DNA of 57,687 nt from positions 1-57,687 of the forward strand of contig SYOC01000266.1 in assembly GCA_005804965.1 (NCBI GenBank), written 5' to 3'. The translations under genes were made by a program, and so were the position numbers. The notes beneath the pieces were generated by a model that worked only from the letters and a program-made list of their open reading frames with translations, had not been told where the DNA came from and made no database searches. Positions 28,348-37,468 of the stretch are shown here, in pieces. This DNA comes from Pseudomonadota bacterium. Lineage in GTDB: Bacteria > Desulfobacterota > Binatia > Bin18. The first letter of the stretch is position 1. The number at the start of each line of letters is the position of its first letter.

Positions 28348-29562
28348 ATGCCGGGACCACTTGCCGGAGTGAAAGTCGTCGAAATTGCTCAAGAGATTCA
28401 AGGGCCGTACGCAGGTCTCTTTCTGGCGGACATGGGTGCTGATGTCATTAAGGTAGAGATGCGCGACATTGGTGATTTGAGCCGCTACATGCTGGTGAAG
28501 CTGATTGCCGGCGCGGACGCGAAAAACGCGGACTTCAGCCATTACTTCCTAGCGATGAATCGCGGCAAGCGCAGCATCACCATGAATCTGAAGAAGCCGG
28601 AAGCAAAAGAGATTCTCTATCGCTTGCTCGAACAAGCCGACGTACTGCTCAGCAACTATCGTCCCGGGGTGCTTGATCGCTTAGGGTTCGGTTACGAAGA
28701 ACTTGCCAAGCGCAACCCGCGCCTCATCTACGCGATGGGTTCGTCATGGGGACCACAGGGTCCGTGGGTGAAGCGCCCGAGCCGCGATACTTTGGCGCAA
28801 GCCGCCGGCGGTCTCATGGCGAAAAATGGCATGCCAGAGGATCGTCCGTTGCCGTGCGGCGCATTGGTCGCCGATCATTCTGGAGCCATGATGCTGATGG
28901 CGGGCATTGTCGCGGCGCTCTATGCCCGCGAAAAAACCGGCAGAGGGCAAAAGGTCGATGCTTGCATTTACGGGACGGTGATTGCCATGCAACCCATGGA
29001 GATCAACTTCACCTCCGTCAGCGGTGGTGTCGAAACGCGGCGTGCCGGACGTGGCCACCAATTCCTACAAGGCGTGTGGGGTTCGTTCCAAACTCAAGAC
29101 GGCTGGATCTGTTTAGCCGGTGTCGATGACAAACGTTGGGCCAATTTCTGTCGTGTCATGGGCATCGAACATGTACTCAGCGACCCGGAGTGCAGCGACA
29201 ACGTGATCCGCAATTTTCGTGGGGCAAAGATCGAGAAAGTGCTGGACGAGGTGTTTCCCAGCAAGACCACAGCAGCATGGATGGACCTCTTAGGCAGCGT
29301 CGATATTCTGGCCACGCCAGTGCAGGAATATCGCGATATCCTCAACAATGAACAAGCCTTAGCCAATGGTTACATCACCGAGATGGATCACCCTCAGATT
29401 GGCAAAGTGCGTGTCGTGGGCAACCCGATTACCTTGAGCGACACCCCACTCAACATGAGTAATCCGCCGCCAGAACTCGGACAGCATAGCGAGGAGATCC
29501 TGCTCGAAGCCGGGTTTTCATGGGAAGACATCACCGCGTTTCAAGAGAAAGAGGTGGTATAA
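28348..29562 (+). CDS. Family III CoA-transferase
   Basis: LAGVKVVEIAQEIQGPYAGLFLADMGADVIKVE; MNRGKRSITMNLKKPEAKEIL. Confidence 0.93.
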   Translation: MPGPLAGVKVVEIAQEIQGPYAGLFLADMGADVIKVEMRDIGDLSRYMLVKLIAGADAKNADFSHYFLAMNRGKRSITMNLKKPEAKEILYRLLEQADVLLSNYRPGVLDRLGFGYEELAKRNPRLIYAMGSSWGPQGPWVKRPSRDTLAQAAGGLMAKNGMPEDRPLPCGALVADHSGAMMLMAGIVAALYAREKTGRGQKVDACIYGTVIAMQPMEINFTSVSGGVETRRAGRGHQFLQGVWGSFQTQDGWICLAGVDDKRWANFCRVMGIEHVLSDPECSDNVIRNFRGAKIEKVLDEVFPSKTTAAWMDLLGSVDILATPVQEYRDILNNEQALANGYITEMDHPQIGKVRVVGNPITLSDTPLNMSNPPPELGQHSEEILLEAGFSWEDITAFQEKEVV

Positions 29563-29583
29563 ATTGGGGATTGGGGATTGGAC
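29563..29583 (+). repeat. Short heptanucleotide array
   Basis: ATTGGGG ATTGGGG ATTGGAC immediately after the CoA-transferase stop. Confidence 0.65.
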
Positions 29584-29606
29584 ACAAAGGCGCACGCTGA
29601 CAACGC

Positions 29607-30317
29607 TTACTCAAGGAGGTGGAGTAGCTCCGCCAAGCTGCTCACCGTCAAATAATCACCTGCTCCTTGATTTTGCGCTCGCCGATCAACCAAGACCGCA
29701 GTGAGTCCCGCCGTGTGTGCTCCAACAATATCGGCGTCGTAGCTGTCGCCGATGTGCAGCGCTTCCCTCGCCTCTACACGAGCGAGGGCAAGGGCCTGAG
29801 TGAAAATCTCGCGGTCAGGCTTCGCTGCTCCAGCTTGAGTCGAGATGACGAGGGGATCGAAAAGCTGGGTGATGCCGAAGCCGTCAAGGATATTGAACAG
29901 CCGCGAGTCAAAATTCGAGATCACACCGACGATGAGTCCTCGGCTCTTCAGTGTCGCCAACGTGGTTAGGGTTTCGGGATAGAGCCGCCACGCCTCGGCC
30001 TGGGCGAAGAAGGTGAAGAGCGCATCAAAGTACGAGTCGAAGCGCGGAAACACCCCAAGGGGAGCAAACACGTCGTGGACCAGCGTCTTCCACCATTGCT
30101 TTTCCAGAGCGGGGATGTGCTCTGGCGAAGCGCCGGGAAACGCCATCGGCGGCGCTACAGCAAAGGCGCGACGAAAGCCGAGTTCCAAGTCGGTGACGGC
30201 TACCTCCTTCCCATGTTCACGGGCAAGTCGCGCATAAATCTCGCCGACAGAGCCGTTGACGGTAAAGAGCGTGCCCGCAGCATCGAAGAAGATGGCTTTA
30301 ATGCGAGGTGAGGTCAT
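29607..30317 (-). CDS. HAD-superfamily hydrolase
   Basis: IKAIFFDAAGTLFTVNGSV, VGVISNFDSR, KPDREIF, HIGDSYDADIVGAHTAG. Confidence 0.9.
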   Translation of the reverse strand: MTSPRIKAIFFDAAGTLFTVNGSVGEIYARLAREHGKEVAVTDLELGFRRAFAVAPPMAFPGASPEHIPALEKQWWKTLVHDVFAPLGVFPRFDSYFDALFTFFAQAEAWRLYPETLTTLATLKSRGLIVGVISNFDSRLFNILDGFGITQLFDPLVISTQAGAAKPDREIFTQALALARVEAREALHIGDSYDADIVGAHTAGLTAVLVDRRAQNQGAGDYLTVSSLAELLHLLE

Positions 30318-30347
30318 ACGTCATGCGTGATACGTGATGCGTCTTGC
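30313..30347 (+). repeat. Heptanucleotide array (5 units)
   Basis: GTCATAC GTCATGC GTGATAC GTGATGC GTCTTGC; followed by TTTCACG TTTCACG at 30359-30372. Confidence 0.8.
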
Positions 30348-30381
30348 GAGTTCTTTCCTTTCACGTTTCACGCGCCATGTC

Positions 30382-31599
30382 CTATAGCGTTTTACTGATC
30401 TCATCTATACCTGCCAGCAACGCTTCGATGTCGTCACGACTGGTATAGTAGTGAATTGACACGCGCAGGCCGCCCACACCCGAACAATAGCGCACGGTCG
30501 GGTAGATGCGTTGTTTCTCCAGCTCCAGCGTTAGTTGATGCACGCGTTCCGCCTCGGGAAACGGCTCGCAAGTAACGATGCCAGAGCGTAGATGATGTGG
30601 CTGCGGCGTCCACACCTTGATGCCACGCCGTTGCAATTGCTCAATGAGAAAATCGCCGAGTGTGAGAATATGCTGTGTGGCAGCAGCGGTATCGAGGCCA
30701 TTCACGTAGGCAAGCGAGGCCGCGAGGCCAGCCGTCCCAAGCGTCTTCGGCATCCCATGAATCTCGAACCGCCGCGCGTCCGGTGCCAGCGGCAGCGACA
30801 CAAAGGGCGTCAGACTCGGATCGCCAAGATACTTCGCCCAGCCCACCTTGGGTTCTGCGTAAGCAAAGAGACCATGCGCGAGTCCGGGCTGGACTTGATC
30901 CAGCACACCGGTGCGCACGTAGAGCAGGCCAGTGCCAAACGGCGCGGTCAACCATTTTTGTGCACCAGCGGCAAGGAAATCGACGCGCAACTGCGAGAGA
31001 TCAAGCGGGAGGGCACCGAGCTGCTGGATGGCATCGACAACTAAAAAACAGCCGCGCTCTTGAGCGACTTGAGAGAAGGCGGCTAAATCCATGCGCAAAC
31101 CATTGATCCACTGGACAGAGCTGACCAACAACACCCGGGTGCGAGCATCCATAAGTTTGACATAGTCGTCGACGGTGACGATGCCACTGCGATGATGCGC
31201 AACGCGGACTTCAAGGTCGTGACGATGTTGCGGGTAAGCAGCGCTAATTGCGACTTGCGGATATTCGAGGTCGCAGAGCACGAGGTTGTCGCCGGGCGAG
31301 AAAGGGATCGCGGCTAAGGCGATATTCAATCCCATCGTGGTGTCATCAATGAAGGCGATCTCTTGCGGGGTCGCATGCAGCAACCGTGCGGCCTCGGCTT
31401 TGGCCTGTACCGAGGGATTACCCAAGGCGTGGTAATAGGCTTTGTAGCCCATGTCCGCCGGACCACACCCGATGAGCAGCGCGGCCTGCTGCACAGCATC
31501 AAGTGCGGCTTGCGGCGGTAATCCTACCCCAGCCGTGTTCAGATACACCTGCTGCGCAGTGCCTGGGAAATCCGCTCGTATCGCTTCTACATCGAACAT
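30382..31599 (-). CDS. Aminotransferase class V-fold enzyme
   Basis: MFDVEAIRADFPGTAQQVYLNTAGVGLPP; PLP Lys in AAGAQKWLTAPFGTGLLYV. Confidence 0.87.
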   Translation of the reverse strand: MFDVEAIRADFPGTAQQVYLNTAGVGLPPQAALDAVQQAALLIGCGPADMGYKAYYHALGNPSVQAKAEAARLLHATPQEIAFIDDTTMGLNIALAAIPFSPGDNLVLCDLEYPQVAISAAYPQHRHDLEVRVAHHRSGIVTVDDYVKLMDARTRVLLVSSVQWINGLRMDLAAFSQVAQERGCFLVVDAIQQLGALPLDLSQLRVDFLAAGAQKWLTAPFGTGLLYVRTGVLDQVQPGLAHGLFAYAEPKVGWAKYLGDPSLTPFVSLPLAPDARRFEIHGMPKTLGTAGLAASLAYVNGLDTAAATQHILTLGDFLIEQLQRRGIKVWTPQPHHLRSGIVTCEPFPEAERVHQLTLELEKQRIYPTVRYCSGVGGLRVSIHYYTSRDDIEALLAGIDEISKTL

Positions 31600-31621
31600 G
31601 CTGCTCTCCTCGCGACTGTGC

Positions 31622-32200
31622 TCAATGATACACCACTCGCTCTTCCGCAGAGCGAATCTCTTCCACCAACCGTCGCACGGCGGCCCGCACCCGAGTTTCG
31701 TTGTCACGCAGACGCTGTTCAACTTCGCGCAGCCGGTGGAATTCTCCGCGCTGGGCAAGCCGGAAGTATTCAAGCTGCCATTCCAGCCGTTCAGCCAGCA
31801 GGCGATCCGTATCTACAAGAGAATGAAGCCGCGCACGCCCTTTGCCAAGTTCGTCGGCAACCGTCAACAAGCGACTGAGCAAGCCAGTATGGTAATTAGC
31901 AATAGCGGAAAGCAGCGCGGAGTCTCGCCGCACGGGTTTGAGAAAAAAGGCTTCGGCAAAGAGCGCCACAGCGTCAAGCAGCTCACCTTTCTCGAACAAC
32001 GCATCTCCGCGATCACAGCGCGTACGATAGCGGCGAAAACGCGATTGCTCGAACACGCCACCAAAAGCAGAAGACAGAGCAGAAAGCAGCCAAAATGCCA
32101 GATACCCGGCGATGGTCACGCCCAACGTGAGGAGAATGACACTGAGCGCCACGTCGAGTGGCGTACTCGCGGGAGTGTTTGCGACCATGCCCTGTTCCAT
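31622..32200 (-). CDS. Hypothetical protein with one TM helix and coiled-coil region
   Basis: N-terminal hydrophobic helix then charged helical region. Confidence 0.5.
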   Translation of the reverse strand: MEQGMVANTPASTPLDVALSVILLTLGVTIAGYLAFWLLSALSSAFGGVFEQSRFRRYRTRCDRGDALFEKGELLDAVALFAEAFFLKPVRRDSALLSAIANYHTGLLSRLLTVADELGKGRARLHSLVDTDRLLAERLEWQLEYFRLAQRGEFHRLREVEQRLRDNETRVRAAVRRLVEEIRSAEERVVYH

Positions 32201-32242
32201 GATGCGAAGAAAGCACAGCAGAGACCGAACGACAAGACCTAG

Positions 32243-33145
32243 TAACGAATGGTGCTAGTTTGAGCGGTGCTTGAAAAGCGCCATGCGGAGCCCCCAAGCT
32301 GCAGGTTGCAACACCAACGCAGCCTAAGGGGAACGCCGCATGACTACCGAGGACTTTATCAGCGCATTGTTTTACCGGGTAGATGAGGCAATGAGGGGGA
32401 GCGTCAAACACCCGCAAGCCAGTTTGTGGCCGAGTGAGGTCGTCACGTTGGGCGTTCTCTTTGCCCTCAAAGGCAGCGGCAACCGGGCATTTTACCGGTG
32501 GGTGAGCCGCGATTGGCGCGACTTGTTTCCCGCGTTGCCCGAGCGAACGCGCCTCTTTCGGCTCTTTGCCACCCACCGGGCTTGGACCGACCAGTTCCTG
32601 GCCGCGCCTTCGGTTTTGGGGGTGGTCGATAGCTATGGGATTGAATTGCTCCATCCGATGCGGGAAGGGCGGAGCGCCCAACAAATCGGGCGCAAAGGCA
32701 AATCCAACCGGCGCTGGATCGTCGGCGGTAAGCTCTGTCTGCTGCTCAATCACTTGGGCTTGGTGGTGGCCTGGGATTGTGCCGGGGCCAATGCCCCGGA
32801 CACTGCCTTTCACCTGCTCATTGAAGCCTTTGAGACGGAAATGATCGTCTTGGGCGATAGGGGCTTCCACGCCAAAGTGGGAGATCCTAGCAATCTAAAG
32901 CTCAGTGCTCGGGGGACGTGGAATACGCGGATGCTGGTAGAGACGGTGCTGGCGATGTTGACTGGCGTCTGTCATCTCAAAAAGGTCGCGCACCGCACCT
33001 GGGCGGCTTTCCAGGCCCGCTTGGCGTTTACGCTGGCGACTTTTAATCTTCTCGTGCAATGGGAGGGCTTGCAGCCGGACGCTCAGGGGTTCATTCCTCT
33101 TTCGTTAGCCGAGTTCAGCTTGTAAGTCGCTAGCACCATTCGTTA
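32243..33145. mobile_element. IS element bounded by 16-bp inverted repeats
   Basis: TAACGAATGGTGCTAG at 32243-32258 and its perfect reverse complement CTAGCACCATTCGTTA at 33130-33145, enclosing a transposase ORF. Confidence 0.85.
32340..33125 (+). CDS. DDE transposase (IS982-like, family tentative)
   Basis: Candidate DDE residues in VVDSYG, VLGDRGFHAK, NTRMLVETVLAMLTGVCHLKK; enclosed by IRs. Confidence 0.75.
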   Translation: MTTEDFISALFYRVDEAMRGSVKHPQASLWPSEVVTLGVLFALKGSGNRAFYRWVSRDWRDLFPALPERTRLFRLFATHRAWTDQFLAAPSVLGVVDSYGIELLHPMREGRSAQQIGRKGKSNRRWIVGGKLCLLLNHLGLVVAWDCAGANAPDTAFHLLIEAFETEMIVLGDRGFHAKVGDPSNLKLSARGTWNTRMLVETVLAMLTGVCHLKKVAHRTWAAFQARLAFTLATFNLLVQWEGLQPDAQGFIPLSLAEFSL

Positions 33146-33327
33146 GTAGCTCGTGGATCTATGTCAGTGCTTAATGTGTGTGCAAACCCGAGGGTAGCGG
33201 TCAGAGTGAGAAGCCCCTTCGACAAGCTCAGGGCAGGCTCCGGCGATGAAGCAATCTCTGTTTCCGGCAAAGATTGCCTCACTTCGTTTGCCGTGCTTTT
33301 CCCACGTTGTGCCTATGCTTCGTTCCG

Positions 33328-34350
33328 TTAGCGAAAATGCGGCATGACCTTCGCAGCAAAGAGTTCGAGGTGTTCATTCATCTTCTTCGCTGGATATCCT
33401 GGCGGTAAAGTCCAGGTGTAGAAGCGCTGAATCGGCACTTCCGCTACGTAATCCTTAATCATCTGTACTGCAGTGTCGGGCGTGACGATGTTCAAAATAC
33501 CGCTGGCCTTGAGCGCAGCTTCATCGGGCAACTGGGGAAAGAGCGACTGCCCGGCTTTCGTCAACCACTCATTGTAGACGTTGATCTGATAGAGCACGTG
33601 GGGGGCGATCTCATGCCAACTCTTCTCAGGGTCGTTGGCGACGATCAACCAGAAATGACCACCAGCAAGTTTGGGATTAGCCGTATCTTTGCCGAGTGCT
33701 TGCAGCTCCCTGAGGTAGGCCTGATACGACTCCTTCATATCACCTGTACCGATGTAGCCATCGCCCAAACGCGCCGCCCGTTTCACCGCTGCGTTGGCAA
33801 AGCCTCCTACCCAAATCGGCGGTCGTGGTTGTTGCAGCGGACCTGGGGTCAGTTTCGCGTTCTCGATCTGAAAATGCTTGCCTTTGAAAGTGACGGTCTC
33901 GCCTTCCCACAGACGGCGGATGATCTCCAAACCTTCGTTTGCCCGCCCGCCGCGATGCTCACGGGGAATGCCCAAGCCAGAGAACTCTTCGACGCGATAG
34001 CCCACACCCACACCGAGTTCAAACCGCCCGCCGGAAAGGATATCAACCGTCGCGCCATCTTCCGCCACTCGCACCGGATGATAGAGCGGTAAGAGTAGCA
34101 CGCCGGTGCCGATGCGCATTTTTTTGGTCTTCACCGCGATAGCCCCGGCTTGTACCAAGGGTGAGGGGGCGTGCCCGTCGTCAGCGAAATGGTGCTCGGT
34201 CAGCCACACATCGTCATAGCCAATCTGCTCGGCCCACACGATTTGCTCAAGAATGTCGTTGTAGATGTCCTGATAGGACCTCTGCCATTGGGGCGGATTG
34301 CGGAAGGCGTACCAGAGGCCGAAGCGCAGTTTCACGTTGGGTTGACTCAT
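33328..34350 (-). CDS. LLM-class (luciferase-like) flavin-dependent oxidoreductase
   Basis: YDDVWLTEHHFADDGHAPSPLVQAGAIAVKTKKMRIGTGVLLLPLYHPVRVAEDGATVD. Confidence 0.92.
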   Translation of the reverse strand: MSQPNVKLRFGLWYAFRNPPQWQRSYQDIYNDILEQIVWAEQIGYDDVWLTEHHFADDGHAPSPLVQAGAIAVKTKKMRIGTGVLLLPLYHPVRVAEDGATVDILSGGRFELGVGVGYRVEEFSGLGIPREHRGGRANEGLEIIRRLWEGETVTFKGKHFQIENAKLTPGPLQQPRPPIWVGGFANAAVKRAARLGDGYIGTGDMKESYQAYLRELQALGKDTANPKLAGGHFWLIVANDPEKSWHEIAPHVLYQINVYNEWLTKAGQSLFPQLPDEAALKASGILNIVTPDTAVQMIKDYVAEVPIQRFYTWTLPPGYPAKKMNEHLELFAAKVMPHFR

Positions 34351-34369
34351 GAAGAACTCCTTTGACTTG

Positions 34370-34990
34370 TCATGAGGGGAGGTCGTGTTCGTCGCCGTGC
34401 TCATCGCCATGCGCAGGCGGCGAAGATTTCCGGAGCCGCTTGAGACTCGGCAGTAAGGCCGGCAGATTGTCGATCTCAACGACGCGCCACACACCAGCTG
34501 AGTTTTGCCGTGCTCTGATGTCGATGGTGCGTCCTTTTTTGACTTTGACGGGGAAGCTGGCTACTCCGTCTTCGGTGTGTCCCTGCCACAGTGCTGCGAG
34601 CACCGCAACGGCGGGAATTTCCGGCAGCGGCCGACTCGTGTCGCGCACGACTTGCTCGATGACGATTTCCAGCCCGGCCTTCGCAAGCCCTGCTGTGGCA
34701 TCGTTCAGCAAGCCTTTGAGGATCTTTTTTCGCAGAAATTTTTCGAGCGGGTTGCGTGGTTGCGCGTCTTCGTCGCGTGACCTGCGGTCGTTCAGGTCTT
34801 CGAGCGCATGATCGAGCACGCTCTCGATATCCACATAGTAGGAGAACGTCGCATAGTCGTGGGCAATGAGCGCTCGCCGCAGATGATAGAGCGAATACGA
34901 AGGCGTGAAGGTCCATGCGTACCCGAGACCAGCAAGCAACAACGCGAGAGCGCCAAAGATAAGAACAGAGCGGTGCCATCCTCCAGGCAT
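34370..34990 (-). CDS. DUF2939-like protein
   Basis: N-terminal TM then PSYSLYHLRRALIAHDYATFSYYVDIESVLDHALEDL. Confidence 0.65.
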   Translation of the reverse strand: MPGGWHRSVLIFGALALLLAGLGYAWTFTPSYSLYHLRRALIAHDYATFSYYVDIESVLDHALEDLNDRRSRDEDAQPRNPLEKFLRKKILKGLLNDATAGLAKAGLEIVIEQVVRDTSRPLPEIPAVAVLAALWQGHTEDGVASFPVKVKKGRTIDIRARQNSAGVWRVVEIDNLPALLPSLKRLRKSSPPAHGDEHGDEHDLPS

Positions 34991-35212
34991 AGATTCCTTC
35001 TCGTGAGACCTGCTTGTAATGGCGGCCATCATACACACAGAGGCAACTGCCCGTCATCCGTCTTCGCGCTTTTCCCGTGCTGTGGAGCTTGTCAATCTTT
35101 CCCTGGTCGGACGGGCATCATTTCTATGCCATGACGCAGCTAGATAACAATCTAGATTTTTCTTATTCGTCGTGCGATATCATTCTTTCTGGACACGCGG
35201 CAGGAGATTCTA

Positions 35213-35443
35213 ATGAGAACGGTACAAATGACACTGGACGACGATTTGGTCACGACAGTCGATACAATCGCGAAAAAGCTAGGCACCTCTCGCTCGGCCT
35301 TTATGCGAGACGCCCTGCGCTCTGCTCTCGATCGTTTACAGGTGAAGGAGCTAGAACGAAAGCATCGCGAGGGCTACAGCAAAAAACCAGTAAAGAGGGG
35401 CGAGTTCGACTTGTGGGAACAAGAGCAAGTGTGGGGTAAATGA
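35213..35443 (+). CDS. Ribbon-helix-helix antitoxin
   Basis: MRTVQMTLDDDLVTTVDTIAKKLGTSRSAFMRDALRSAL; ATGA overlap with the downstream toxin. Confidence 0.87.
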   Translation: MRTVQMTLDDDLVTTVDTIAKKLGTSRSAFMRDALRSALDRLQVKELERKHREGYSKKPVKRGEFDLWEQEQVWGK

Positions 35444-35754
35444 TGAACCGTGGTGAAGTGCGCTGGTACCAGTTTGCCAAGCCTGACAAACGACGACCGG
35501 TTGTCCTTCTCACCCGAGATTCTGCCCTTGAGTTCCTTGGCGAAGTCACTATTGCTCCCATCACTTCGACGATACGTGAGATCCCCACCGAGGTTGTCTT
35601 GACCGTAGCAGATGGCATGCCGCATGACTGCGCTATCAATCTTGACCATATTCAAACTGTTCCCAAAGGAAAGCTCGGTTCTCTCATTACAACGTTACGC
35701 CCGCGTAAAATAGCGGAACTTCGTTCGGCTTTACTATTTGCTTTGGGCTTTTAA
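35440..35754 (+). CDS. MazF/PemK-type mRNA interferase toxin
   Basis: MMNRGEVRWYQFAKPDKRRPVVLLTRDSALEFLGEVTIAPITSTIR...INLDHIQTVPKGKLG. Confidence 0.92.
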   Translation: MMNRGEVRWYQFAKPDKRRPVVLLTRDSALEFLGEVTIAPITSTIREIPTEVVLTVADGMPHDCAINLDHIQTVPKGKLGSLITTLRPRKIAELRSALLFALGF

Positions 35755-35794
35755 GGCGTTGGATGCGTCCGCCCTTCCAGATACCGCCGAACGT

Positions 35795-37468
35795 TTACCC
35801 CCGCCACACCCGTAGTTCAACGGCGAAATCGATCTCCGGCTTCAGAACTCCGCTGACATAGCAACCACGTTTCGCTACGTCGAGCAACGCACGTACCTCG
35901 GCGTCCGATGCCGCACTCCACACTTCAAGTGTCATTGTGATCGCTTTGAGGTGCCCGCGCGGTGTGGCCTGCACCCGACCTACGAGGCGGGATATCGCAA
36001 CGTTGCGTCGCTTGGCTGCGGCTTTGAACGCAATAGTCATGCACGACAGTAGTGCCCCCAGGAAAGCATCCACTGGAGTCGGACCGAGGTTGGTCCCGCC
36101 ATCTTCAATCGGTTCGTCGAGCGTCCATTGATGGGTGCGACTCTGCGCGTGTACAACGTATCCGTCACCCTCGGATATCGAGCGAACTTCTCGCTTAGCT
36201 AATGCTTCCTGGGTGCTAAAGGTTGGGGGTTGGGGGTTAAGTGCTGAGGACTGAGTGCTGGGGACTGAGTTTTGTTGTGCAGCCAGGCTCTCCAAGGTCT
36301 CCTTCAAGCCGCGCGTGAATTGTGAAGCTACGACGCCGTCGGCCAATCGATGGTCGTAGGCAATGCTCAGCGTCAGCATGGGACGGACAACAATCTGCCC
36401 GTCTCGCACGACTGGGCGGTCTTCGACTGCACCGACGAAGACCAGAATAGATTCGCCTAAATTGATGACCGGGGTGCCGAAGGCAACGCCGAACATACCG
36501 AGATTGGAAACAGTGAGACTTGCGCCGCCCATGTCCTCGGGCTTCAGGCGACCGGCGCGGGCAGCTTCGATGAGTCGCTGGCTTTCCGTCGCGACTTGCG
36601 CCAGCGACAACGTCTCGGCACGGCGAATGACCGGCACGACTAATCCGCGTGGGCTATCGACAGCAAAGCCGATGTCAACGCCGTCGTACAACGTCAGCGT
36701 CTCTTCCTCGACCATACCGTTGAGATCCGGCAGCCCAGCCAATACCTGGGCTGCGGCATGCAGCAAAAGATCGTTCACCGTGAGCGTAGGCAACTCTTGC
36801 CGCAATGTTGCCCGCGTGGTGCGCAGTGCCGTCGCGTCGATATCGACCATTTGCACAATATGCGGAATCGTACGCCACGCTTCTTGCAGTCGCCGGGCGG
36901 CGGTTTTGCGCATCCCCACTAACTGACGCTGGGTGCGCACGGCTTTTCCAGACGCCGGAGTTGGAGAGTGCAATGCCGGAACATCCGCTGGTTTCGCAGC
37001 AATTGCTTGCTCAACATCACTCGCCGAAATCACCCCGTCGGCGCTCGATGGGGTAAGCGTGGCAAGGTCGATGCCATGCTCGGCGGCAAGCTGTTTCGCC
37101 TTGGGCGAGGCCAAGACTTTCTTCCCGCGTGTCGGAGTCTTCGTCGGTTCTGCCACAGACGCAACACTGGGCGACGCTGTAGAGGGGGTCGCCACGGTGG
37201 CCGGTTGCGATCCGTCACCAATTGAGCCAATGATCGTGCCAACTTTGACTTCGTGCCCTTCGCCAATGAGAATATGCAACACTCCACTGGCTTGGGCTTC
37301 AAGCTCGTAGGTGGCTTTGTCGGTTTCAATGGTAAGAATCACCTCGCCTTGGTTCACGTGAGCGCCGTCCTGCTTATGCCACTGGAGGATAATGCCCTCG
37401 CTCATGGCTTGGCCGATCTTTGGCATGAGGACGGCAGTGTTAGGAGCCGTTGCTGTATCAGGAGACAA
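35795..37468 (-). CDS. 2-oxoacid dehydrogenase E2 (lipoyl + E3-binding + acyltransferase) fused to a C-terminal OsmC-like domain
   Basis: Lipoyl site TIETDKATYEL; E3-binding ASPKAKQLAAEHGIDLATL; catalytic SIAYDHRLADGVVASQF; C-terminal GGTNLGPTPVDAFLGALLSCMTIAFKAAAKRRN...VAKRGCYVSGVLK (two OsmC-type Cys). Confidence 0.88.
   Translation of the reverse strand: MSPDTATAPNTAVLMPKIGQAMSEGIILQWHKQDGAHVNQGEVILTIETDKATYELEAQASGVLHILIGEGHEVKVGTIIGSIGDGSQPATVATPSTASPSVASVAEPTKTPTRGKKVLASPKAKQLAAEHGIDLATLTPSSADGVISASDVEQAIAAKPADVPALHSPTPASGKAVRTQRQLVGMRKTAARRLQEAWRTIPHIVQMVDIDATALRTTRATLRQELPTLTVNDLLLHAAAQVLAGLPDLNGMVEEETLTLYDGVDIGFAVDSPRGLVVPVIRRAETLSLAQVATESQRLIEAARAGRLKPEDMGGASLTVSNLGMFGVAFGTPVINLGESILVFVGAVEDRPVVRDGQIVVRPMLTLSIAYDHRLADGVVASQFTRGLKETLESLAAQQNSVPSTQSSALNPQPPTFSTQEALAKREVRSISEGDGYVVHAQSRTHQWTLDEPIEDGGTNLGPTPVDAFLGALLSCMTIAFKAAAKRRNVAISRLVGRVQATPRGHLKAITMTLEVWSAASDAEVRALLDVAKRGCYVSGVLKPEIDFAVELRVWRG
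36212..36274 (-). repeat. Heptanucleotide array (9 units) at the E2/OsmC junction
   Basis: Plus strand GGTGCTA AAGGTTG GGGGTTG GGGGTTA AGTGCTG AGGACTG AGTGCTG GGGACTG AGTTTTG. Confidence 0.9.

Noticed and set aside
32013-32870. 285-aa minus-strand ORF across the IS element
   Set aside because: Antisense to the transposase and crossing the IS boundary; compositionally a shadow ORF.
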